Shown piece after piece: positions 54,748 through 64,000 of a stretch of DNA of 64,000 nucleotides. A program made the translations under genes and the position numbers. The notes under the pieces were generated by a model. That model was not told the origin of the DNA and searched no databases. It was given only the letters and a program-made list of their open reading frames with translations. Source of the stretch: Nemania diffusa (lineage: Eukaryota; Ascomycota; Sordariomycetes; Xylariales; Xylariaceae); NCBI GenBank assembly GCA_038501195.1, contig JBBPUQ010000004.1:2356001-2420000 (forward strand), written 5' to 3'. Each line of letters opens with the position of its first letter. Position 1 is the first letter of the stretch.

Positions 54748-55634
54748 AGTTTACAGCACCTTGTTAGTTGACGGATATTTGAGGAGGCGGCTAGCACGTA
54801 CAAATTGCCCGAAATAATAATTAGCTTATTTTTTTTTTTAAATTAATAAGAAAACTTTTTTATATTATTAAATTTTAACATATTTAAAATTATTTTATTT
54901 TTAATTATTTTTAATTTATTTTAAAACTAGTTTATTAATTTAATATTTAAATTTTTTATATTTTAAATTAGTTTAAATAAATTAATTAAAAAGTTTTTTT
55001 TAAATATTTTATACTTTATAAAATATATAAAAGTTATTATAATTAAATAGTTTATTAAAAAAAACTAGTATTATTTAATAATACAGCAATTTTTATTTAA
55101 ACAAATTGTTTAATTTAATATATAAAAACAATGTTGTAATTGCTGCAATTGTGCCTCGAAAAGTGTGCGTTGTAGTATAGAAGTTGTGTAGTAGGCTCTG
55201 TAAGCCTGTAGAACCACCTAGTCAAGTATACAATGTAGAAAGCAGTATTTAACTCTTAAAATCAAAGCCTCATAATTCGATTTCCCATCCTCGATATGAT
55301 GAGCCGCTGTGGGGATACTGTCATCACCTCAACTCAAACCAATCAGCTGTGCTAAACCCCTCTACAGTTCCAGCTTCCATTTCAAGATTCACGAAATGCT
55401 AACTCTTCTAAAACTCCATGCTTTGATTAAAGGGGTAAGAATTTCTAAGACTTTGATTGCTCTCACACATTGTCTTGTATATTCCATATAAAATCAACAA
55501 CCCGAATTTCTTCCTATTGTTATAAGGTCATGATGTCATGATCTGCCAAGGCCACGCTTCTATCAAAACCACACCCCTCCTATCTTGAAAGCAGTCTCGA
55601 AAAGCCACTCGTGAAACTTACACAGAAGTCAAAA
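54748..55634. other. Intergenic containing an A+T-only block
   Basis: Apart from the block at 54823-55130 there is spacer and the promoter of the aldo/keto reductase gene. No gene is seen. Confidence 0.45.
54823..55130. repeat. A+T-rich block, probable RIP-degraded repeat
   Basis: About 300 bp with almost no G or C, beginning within TTATTTTTTTTTTAAATT and ending before TAATTGCTGCAATTG. It has abrupt edges against normal flanks. Words such as AAAACTAGT occur more than once. Composition resembles the large element at 30-33 kb, but I see no clear terminal inverted repeats. Most likely a degraded transposon piece. Confidence 0.55.
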
Positions 55635-56753
55635 ATGAATTCGATAACAGCTTCATTCCAACCAGACGCATCTGGTACCGGCCCTAAGCAATTAGAATTT
55701 ATCCCACCTCTGAAGTTGAATAACGGCCATGAAATCCCTATGGTGAGTAGCTGTACTTTCGCTCACCTACAATTGTATGTTACCTAAAGCTACGAAACTA
55801 ATCAATACCACGCCACTATATAGCTTGCGTACGGTCTCGGCACCGCTCGTTCAAAAGGCGAGGCAGAGACTACCAAAAAGTTGACTGTGATGGCCATCAA
55901 GAACGGGTATCACCATCTGGATGGTGCCCAATGTGAGTTTGCATCATAACTCTCAGTTTCATGAATCCCCTCATCGCCTCACAAGATCATATATCGCATT
56001 ATCTCATACAATGGTTATAATTCTAACGACAATGTAATGAAAGCCTACAAAAACGAAACTGAGCTCGGCGCCGCGATCAAAGAATGCGGCGTGGACCGGT
56101 CAAAGCTCTTCGTAACAACAAAGCTGCAAAACCTAAACATGGACATCCCCGCCGCCTTCGAGGCCTCCTTGTCACGCCTCGGCCTCGCCTACGTAGACCT
56201 ATACCTCATCCACGCGCCCTTCAGCGCCTCCTCGCCCGCGCACCTACAAGCGTCCTGGGCCGCCCTCGAGGCGCTCCACGCCTCCGGCCGCGCGCGCTCC
56301 ATCGGCGTGTCCAACTTCGCCGTCGCCGACCTCGAGGCCATCCTGCAGACCGCGCGCGTCGTCCCGGCAGTGAACCAAATCGAATTCCACCCCTACCTGC
56401 AGCACGCCGACGGGCTCCTGCCATTCTGCCGGGCGCGCGGCATCGCCGTCGCGGCGTACGGTGCGCTGACTGCTGTCGCGCGTGCGGGGCCGGGACCGTG
56501 CGATGCGGTGTACGCGGCGCTGGCGCGCAAGTACGGGGTTGAGGAGGGGGATATCGCGCTGCGGTGGTGCGTGGACCAGGGCGTTGTGGCGATTACAACG
56601 AGCGCGAGCGAGGAGAGGCTGCGGGGGTATATGCGGCGACTGCCGACGTTCAAGCTCACGCCGAAGGAGATTGAGGAGCTGGCTGCGGAGGGGAGGAAGA
56701 GGCATTTCAGGGGCTATTGGAGGAATCGGTATGCTGAGGATGATAGACGGTGA
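55635..56753 (+). CDS. Aldo/keto reductase
   Basis: Exons 55635-55742, 55824-55932 and 56044-56753 join in phase to 308 residues. Donors are GTGAGT in both introns; intron 2 has a TTCTAACG branch. The splice restores the catalytic block [20 protein letters not shown] (Asp and Tyr of the tetrad). The catalytic lysine is in LFVTTKLQN and the histidine in [26 protein letters not shown] and [12 protein letters not shown] are signature blocks. The end has the NADPH-binding [10 protein letters not shown] stretch. Such enzymes reduce aldehydes and ketones with NADPH in the cytosol. The N-terminus carries a short extension before the barrel ([11 protein letters not shown]). The third exon is much more GC-rich than the first two. 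Confidence 0.92.
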
Positions 56754-56890
56754 TAAAAGAGGGAGGGGTTTGCCTACAGGGGGGTTAAACTAGGGGTTTC
56801 GGTGCGCGGGTTGGAAATCATCAAAACATGGTCTCATTCAATGCGTGGACTATCACTTTTACTATTATACAAGTAGCTTGGTTTGGATTT

Positions 56891-58321
56891 TCATAGCTCA
56901 GAATCATCATCAGACGGCGTCTCGTCGTCGTCCGCCGGCTCTGGGGGCGGCGCTGCTTTCTTAGTCTTCATAAATGGCAGACTTCGAGGAGGTGGCGGTT
57001 TCTCGTCCGCATCCTCGGAGTCGCTCACAACATCACTTGGTTTCTGCGTAGGCGATTTACTACTCTCGCTTGACCGGGTTGTCTGCTTGCTTGTTGATGC
57101 TTTCGGTTTGGTGATGCGGCCTGCAGGCGATTTCCCTTTCCTCTTCGTCTCAGCGATAGTTGGCGGCTCGTCATCAGTATCTGGTTCACTCGCTGTCACA
57201 TCGTTATCCGTGCTTAGCTGTTGGTTTTCATCTGCGTCTGAGCCCGATCCGGACTGACTATTAGTGCTAGCGTCGTCACCGCCATCCGGCGTGTCGATAT
57301 CCATCTTGTCGAAGCAACCGCCCTCCTCTTCTTCCTCTTTTATAGGTACTTTCCGCTTGCCTGAACGCGAAGGTCCTGCATTACGGTGTGCGCTCTGGCC
57401 ACCGCCACCTCCTGTATTAGTAAGTTTCTTAGGGTCCACCTTAGCAGCGGCAAGGAGACGGTGTTGTTGCCGAATCTTGAGCTTCTTCTCGTTTAGCAAG
57501 TCCCGAAACTTCTCGAGCAGTTGTGTTTCATCCTCTTCCTTTGCCGTAATGAAATCGTCAAGCTGGGCTTTCAATTCGTTGAGGGATTGCTCCAGTGAAT
57601 TGATCTTGTTTGTTGCGGTTGCCAGCTCATCCGTGACCTTGTTGCGGGATGCAATGGCTGAAACACACCAATCAAAAGGTGAGATTTCTGTCTTGCTGTT
57701 CTCGTCTAATTTGATAGATCCAAGTCGTTGCTGTATGTCTGATCAGTAACTTGATTTACGGAAACAAATCCTATGCTGATGGCAAGAGGCGCACCGTTAT
57801 GCCTTGGATATTCTTCCGGAAGGACAGCGTCACCGAGGTGCCATCCGATTGGACGTCAGCCCTGACCTCGATGTCAGAGACAGGCTTCAGGTCGACGAAG
57901 GTGGAGGTCAGGATTTGTTGCCACTCCTCGTCGCTGCACTGGCTCGGTGACGCCTTGTATTCGTCAATCCTTTTATGGCGCACTATATGTGAAAAAGCCC
58001 GGGTGGTCAGCCTCCTACCAGCCAGCTGCAGGCAATGCATGAATGTCGCGTGCCAGGGTCTCTGATCCGGGCCGCGTCAATCTTGGTTCGGCGCACGACA
58101 CACGACATGCGGGAGGTGATCTCCTGGCCTGATCCTGGGCTTGTGGGCTTTGGGGGGGGGCGTGCAACGTGGAACTTACACTTGACCAGAAACACTGCGG
58201 TGCTCTCGGATCCGATGAGCTTCAGGTCCAGAGGCCGTGATCCGTTTGAAGACACCTCGAGTAGGAAAGAGTCACGTTCCTGTCCCGAAACTGGGAAACA
58301 CAATACAGGGGCTTCTGCCAT
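56891..58321 (-). CDS. XRCC4/Lif1-like non-homologous end-joining protein
   Basis: Exons 58321-58180, 57982-57795 and 57730-56891 close in phase to 389 residues. Intron 1 is 197 nt (GTAAGT...ATATAG) and intron 2 is 64 nt (GTGCGC...CATACAG). Residues 1-140 form an XRCC4-type globular head (MAEAPVLCFPVSGQERDSFL, VFLVKLRHKRIDEYKASP, SDEEWQQILTS), which runs into a long coiled coil (~150-240; KVTDELATATNKINSLEQSL). The C-terminal third is acidic, serine-rich and disordered. XRCC4/Lif1 binds DNA ligase IV through the coiled coil. In fungal databases such proteins are often called mitotic apparatus protein p62. The head plus coiled-coil order supports the assignment; the primary sequence is too divergent for certainty. 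Confidence 0.75.
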
Positions 58322-60453
58322 GTTATTTGGACAAGCGTGCTTGCGAGAGGAGACAAGTGAATAATGTAGGCGCTATGTATTGCCTTTTTCGACTCGCCGG
58401 TCGTGGATCGGATAAAACACGGCCGGGAGATGAAAGGGAGGCCAATCGGGATGCGCTATGCGGGCACCAAATATCGATCAAGGAAATGTGAGTGCCGCGG
58501 CGAGTGAGATTCTCATCAATTACAGCAGGACGAGAAAAGTCCGTGATGTGCAGGACTGCGCCTGTCTACTATACACTTAAGTAGGAGGTGGGCAGCCGAT
58601 TAGAGTGCTTGCATGTTCAGCCGCAACCTTGCACGGAAGCTCTGTATCTAGGTCCGGTAGCTATTGTTGCTGTAGAGAGGTAAGTAGATAGTCAGAGAAG
58701 AGCAGCGCGATGCGTACAATTAATGCAGCCAAATCATCGCCGTGACTAAGAAGCAAAATATGGTTTCAGTTACATCGAGTAGAAAAGTTCTCGATGTTGG
58801 TGATCGACGTTCAATCCAAGGCAGGCATTGTCGGATACCGATTTACTAGTAACTAGGACCTATGTAGGTACCTATATACGCTGTACCCTGTTTTATTGGA
58901 GCTGTAGCATTAGGCAGCCGGAGTGCCGCCTGCTTATCCATCTACATGTTACAGAAGGCATTACGCTAATCTAACAAATTTAGAAACAATTTGAATTTTC
59001 CGGAAGGGTGTGAGACATTCTTGCCTCGTGGTCAATTTATATTGTTCTTTTATGACTTATGACTAGGTATCCAACTACATACAGTATGGAACTTGGAAAA
59101 GGCACAAGCACAGCTTAATATTTGCACTGTTAGGTGGAGGGGTAAATCGCGTCTCTCAACGCGTTTGTCTCGCGTGTTTATTTCACGAAACTGCACTGAT
59201 TACATACTTAAGTAGCCGGGATTTGAAGAACCGAACATCAACTTGGGGGAAGAACAAGAGGTACATAATATGTATATAGAGCATCGGCCTACCTACCTAG
59301 GTAGGTATCTTGGAGGAATATGTTTTACCTTTTTCCCTCTTGGGGTTCGAGTTTGATATGTGTAGGTACCTCTCTGCCAATGGATCAGGTACCGACTTAC
59401 AGCGACGGTACCTACTCTGTAATCACCGACACTTTAGAAGACCAGCTGGCAGGTGTTGTCGAATGAGCGTTCCAGCTGGCAGCCAGATACACAGATCCGG
59501 ACTAATAATTAGGTACCTAGGTACCCAAGGTTGCAGCATCATCGCCCCGCCTGCAGATGTGCATGCACACTAAGGCAGATGCGCACAGACCAGCCCAACC
59601 ACCCACAACTTGAACCACTGCAAAGGCGCTGCAAAGGTGCTGCAAAGGCACCGGATTTCTATCCCAGCCATTCCGCGGGCTACACACCGCCCGCCCCGAC
59701 CACCTCTCTGCCAATCACCAGCTCAATCCAGCGACCCCATCGATCCCGCCCGACAGCCCATCCTCGCCAATTCTCCCACCTGCACCAATTCTACGAACAC
59801 CCACCATTCAACATCGAGTTGCCTCGTCACATTCACCAACGCATTCATTTGCACAGCGAACAAACACAGCGACACCGTAATCGCATTCACCATAGTCGCA
59901 TTCACCATAACACAATACAGTATTCTACACTCCTTTCCGATTCCAGGAAATAGCGAAGACTATAAATTAGCCAGCCGATCAATCGTTCCATTTCGCGTCT
60001 CACCACCACACACCACACCATACGAATCTAAGCGCATTGATGCTCGCATCTTCCACGTCATCCTACTATCCACTCAGATTTATGACAACGCACCTTCAAT
60101 CCACTACTGCCACGATCGCCTCTATTATCGCGTCTTTCTACTATTTACGAAGATTGCCGCTGATACACTAACATCGACGATTCCACGCTCGCGACTCGCG
60201 TTGGCTTCAGTACCTAGACTAATTTGTCGACACACACTTATCGCCGCGACAGGGAGGATGCGACTCGGATTAAACCGATAATTGCGGTAGGGAGTGGACA
60301 GCCGATTTCGACAAGAAATTATCCTAGAGCACCACGAGCTCTCGGATTACGGGGAGAATTAATTACTGGCGCGCTACGAACAGCGCACATTTTCGCTCAC
60401 TATTACCCCCATATAACTCTTAAGACCAACCTTAATACAAAGACGTCGGTGAA
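58322..60453. other. Intergenic, 2.1 kb, promoter and leader region
   Basis: Lies between divergent genes. 59276-59310 and 59507-59525 hold dense TACCTA/TAGGTA words. At 59618-59650 an 11-bp unit (CTGCAAAGGCG and variants) occurs three times. Between ~59600 and 60450 several overlapping long frames exist in C-rich sequence, but they lack family signals and are more likely the long leader of the Byr4-like gene. Confidence 0.45.
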
Positions 60454-63400
60454 ATGGAGCAGTTACGCCTTAAACCGCGTAAGCCAGTTGAGGAGATCGT
60501 TGAGAATTGGGATGACGATGATTTTATGATTGGGGACGATGAGGACCTTCCCTTCAGAGGCCAATCAACTACCTCCGCTATTCACAGCACCTCGACCAGT
60601 CGCCGTCGCGAAAGCCGCCCCTCTTTGCGTTCTGATCGTGAGTCCCTGCCAGGAGATGAGCGTCAGGTACATTTGCCAGGCGACGATGAGAAATCCACAC
60701 TCGATGCCATAGCTGCTGCTACTCATGCAGGTATTCCCATCCCCCTCAATGTCCCGCCCTCGGCTCTTATGGGAGGAACTATTAAGCGACTGGGTGGGCG
60801 CAAGATAAAAAAGATATTTCAGGAGGACTGGGGTGACGAGCTAGAACTTCCAGCGCCCGGCCAGGCACTTCGTTTGAAGACGCAAGACGGAAACAAATTT
60901 CCTGAAGTTTTGCGTCAAGTTAGTGGCTCAACGAATCCGAGCCCGGCCAAGAAGTCCTTACTTACTATGGCTCAAATCTCAGCTCCGAAAATTGGGCAGC
61001 CTAATTCACTAGGAGCACCTATCAACCTAGAAAAGTTCAGAGATGTGGACGATGATGATGACATGTTTGGTGATGGTGTTGCTACAATTAAAGCCTCCAA
61101 GCTCCAAGTCAGGGGCAGGCCGATCTCTTTGATAACACCCCCCACACCATCACCACCAAAGAGGAAAAGCAAGGAGGCAGAAGAAGATGATTTTGAAACA
61201 GACCTCCAGCTACCTTCAGATGGAAAGTTGAAGCTTTCTAGTAGAAGAGACATACCCAAGACGCCCTCCCTACACATCAACGATGACTTCGACTGGGGTG
61301 AGGGTAGTCTAGGAACACGCTTCGGTGGCACGCGACGAGACGCTTTCTCTAATCGGAGCTCATCTGTCTCGGCTATGAGCCCCAGTATTGCCAGTTCATT
61401 TACTGCTGAGAGTGAAGATGAGTTTTTTGACGGATTGATCTTTCCCCTTGGTCCCCTTGATCTAGGCGAGCGACTAAAGCAACGAAAAGAGAGCCGGTCT
61501 CCAGAGCGTTCGGAAGTTAAGGAGTCACAGCAGCATAACAAGCGACTTTCTTCGCCAAAGATTACCTCACCAATACGCTATTCTCCGAAACGTGCTTCGC
61601 CAAAGCCCTTGCCCAGATATGGTCTGATGAACCGTGTTCTTCAAGCCAACAAAGACGAAGAAGATCTAGTTTCCGGCTTAGACTTCGGCGAAGGCAATGT
61701 TTTCCGCTATGCCAAACCTACTGTCCACCGCAATGTCAAAGTGAAGGAAGCACGACCCGCCAGTCCAGTTAGACCTAAGGCCGCAGTTTCCATTACTTTC
61801 ACAAACAAGCCCGTCAGTCTCGCCAATTCGCGGATTCCACGACCCATGATCAGTCATGAGCGATCTCATACGCAGTCGTCCCTAGAACCCGTCTCTGAAA
61901 GCGGAGGTCCGATCCCACAGAAGCCCGCACGTAGACCTCAGTCTAGGCTAAGTGGCCATTCCGCTCATTCATCGGTCTCCAGTATACATACACCTTCGAC
62001 ACCATCCTCAGTTCAATCTAACTTTCCCCCTACCCCGCGAAGAAGAGAGCTTTCCCAAAAAGCCTCGACGGGGGCCTTACGCGTAGAGCCTACAACGACC
62101 AGCGCCCAGCTCCTGCGCTTAAAGCGTTCATTACCCGCTATGCGACATACTCAATCACCCGCCAAGCATATTCCCTCTCGAGCTGACCGTCCCCCATCAC
62201 GTGGGGAATCCCGCACAGATTTCTATCGTCCCCAATCATCTTTAAGACCGAAAACACCAGTAGAGCGAACCCGTCCCGCTTACGAGAGCAGCGCAGCCCA
62301 GGCACGGAAGGGTCAGGTGCCTTTCCTGCCGGCCGGCGCTTCACAATCTCAATCACATCATGTAAACTCAAGGGCCTCCCGTTCATTCCGCCGGAATGAA
62401 TCCGAGCAAGGGCCCGAAATCAGACCACTCTCTCGCGCACTATCTCGCAATGCGATCCGATCTCCTAGTCCGAGACGGTTCAAGAATGAGAAGTCAACGC
62501 CTGAACCCGCTTGGCAGCAAATCAACAAACCGCGCCGCGTGCGCCACTTTGGGGACGGTCACGAATTAGACGGATTTGATGACCTACCAACCTCGGCTCA
62601 AACAGAATCACGGTACACTAAGCAACCCATTGCCAGTGGTAATCGAACCAATTTCCGAAACAAAATTTACCAAAATGTCTTACCCGATCGCAATACACCC
62701 AGCCCTGTCTCACCGTATTCTCCAGCCCGGGTCGATTCGCAACCCCGTTTCGCTCGGGATACCGCCGCCAGTCGCATAGCGCGAGAGACTAGCTTAGCCC
62801 AGCGGGCACAACCTACTGCGCCTCTAGCCCCCTTAACTTCACAGCGAGTTGCACAGTTATCAACTCGGACGAATCTTAACCCTCCTGTTTCGCTCAATCA
62901 CAGTCGATCCAAGAAGTCCCGAAAACCAACCCAGCTAAAACCACATTTGATTTCCAACCTCAATTCATCTAAGGATTCCAAAGGTATGAGCATCAAACGA
63001 TAGAAATCATTAAAGCATAACTAACCTAAGTTGAATAGTAATTAATGGAATGACGTATAATCCCGCAACTTTTCGATGGGAAGGTAACGAGAATGTGTTA
63101 AACGCGTTCGAAGTGCCAGCTTCGTCGCCGTCCACAACATCTTTACCCCAGACCATGATCCGTGAGAGAGATACCGCAACGCCACGACCAGTGTTAATTA
63201 CCAACATCAACACAAAGAAAGAAATTAGACGAATGGGCGATATGGTTTTTGATCCTCAAAACATGTGCTGGCTTGAGATCAAAACAGGTACACCAAGCGG
63301 CGCTCAGTCTGATGATCCAATGGCCGGCTTCGCTGCGTTAGAAGAAGAAGACCCTTTCAAAGACATTCCAGACCTCGAAGAAAAGGTTGCATCCACCGCT

Positions 63401-63598
63401 GGTCCTGGTCGTGTCAGTGACATCCGAGAAGATTGGCTTGTCGGTGAAGAGTTTGACGTCGGCCCAGAATTCGTGAGACGACAGCACGAAGAAGAGGCAC
63501 GTTGGCGACGAAAATGCGAGAAATGGACTGGCAAGGTCAGTCGCGATCGAAATGATTGGCGGTGGGCAATCCGTGATATTGTGATGCAAACTCATTAA
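60454..63598 (+). CDS. Byr4/Bfa1-type cytokinesis regulator (GAP subunit of septation/mitotic-exit pathway)
   Basis: Exons 60454-62983 and 63039-63598 join across a 55-nt intron (GTATGA, ACTAACC branch, AATAG); 1029 residues. The start MEQLRLKPRKPVEEIVENWD runs into DDDDFMIGDD, the N-terminal hallmark of Byr4/Bfa1. The splice joins SSKDSK to VINGMTYNPATFRWEGNE, and the C-terminal signature follows: IRRMGDMVFDPQNMCWLEI and EEDPFKDIPDLEE. The middle ~600 residues are serine/proline-rich, disordered and basic (SPSPRRFKNE and others), with likely phosphorylation sites. Byr4/Bfa1 is a scaffold that, with Cdc16/Bub2, stimulates GTP hydrolysis on Spg1/Tem1 at the spindle pole body, restraining septation or mitotic exit. 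Function is inferred from fission and budding yeast orthologues. Confidence 0.9.
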
Positions 63599-64000
63599 GT
63601 TCGTCGAAATGGTAACGACGAAAACGGACACGGATTACACATGATAACGAAGAAACGATGCATACATTGGCGTTTAGAACGGACGCAACAAGCCTACAAA
63701 TTTTAATTCAAGAGACCGAAGCGATAATTACGGTTCCGATTCTCAATTGTACTTGATCACATACAGCTTGTTTGCTTTGAAGGAAATGTTAACGAGCGAT
63801 CCCAACGAAAGGCTGGGAGGATAGACGAGTCTGGTCATACGACGGCTTCGATCTGGGTATGAGGCTGCATAGAATTGGCTTTTACACTGGCTTGTATAGA
63901 TGGGCTCTCTGGCAAAGGCACTATTACGTGAGACGATATTAATGACCCTTCGTACTCATGATACGACTTTGTATATATAGATGACAGAAAAGCCGGTTTG
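63599..64000. other. Downstream spacer to window end
   Basis: 3' flank of the Byr4-like gene. I see no start of another gene before the edge. Confidence 0.4.

Noticed and set aside
59610..60281. A 223-codon frame upstream of the Byr4-like gene
   Set aside because: Proline/threonine/histidine-rich low-complexity reading of a C-rich leader, with overlapping frames of similar length; no family signal.

Overview
The window is nuclear DNA of a filamentous ascomycete (Pezizomycotina, most likely a Sordariomycete). The genes carry short introns, mostly 45-110 nt, with GT...AG ends and CTAAC/CTGAC-type branch sites. Several protein families are typical of filamentous fungi (DUF7580, DUF6604, CorA-like, Byr4-type cytokinesis regulator). 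Repeats look degraded by repeat-induced point mutation (RIP), and intergenic spacers are rich in TACCTA/TAGGTA words. Gene models were rebuilt by hand from splice signals. A model was accepted when exon phases closed and the joined protein read through a recognisable family, or through a coherent conserved-looking stretch.

Layout. 0.5-13.3 kb is an accessory region: a C2H2-zinc-finger/TPR gene (-) divergent from a DUF7580 gene (+), an unnamed three-exon gene, a small TPR-like gene (-), and a gene joining a fungal N-terminal helical domain to a tubby-like GC-rich C-terminus. 13.3-20.6 kb is gene-poor: a SET-domain gene, one tRNA-Gly, a 17-bp minisatellite, a small inverted-repeat element and a 737-bp fold-back element. 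20.6-28.1 kb is ordinary: a secreted S33-type peptidase, a histidine-phosphatase family protein, two unnamed conserved-looking proteins and a secreted cysteine-rich protein. 30.0-32.9 kb is a striking 2.87-kb block of almost pure A+T, bounded by normal-composition inverted repeats and built of three ~960-bp units. 33.2-38.4 kb holds an SDR-like protein, a PAP2 phosphatase and SelO.

39.5-54.7 kb is a second accessory block: a DUF6604 protein, a P450 relic, a kinase-TPR-barrel fusion, a CorA-like membrane protein, a 67-aa three-exon gene and a kinase/pseudokinase protein. These families recur in fungal self/non-self and signalling gene sets, so this block and the 0.5-13 kb block are the best candidates for undescribed allorecognition or immune-like loci. 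That is inference.

55.6-63.6 kb returns to housekeeping genes: an aldo/keto reductase, an XRCC4/Lif1-like end-joining factor and a Byr4/Bfa1-type regulator of the septation/mitotic-exit GTPase pathway. No operons are expected; neighbours act independently unless stated.
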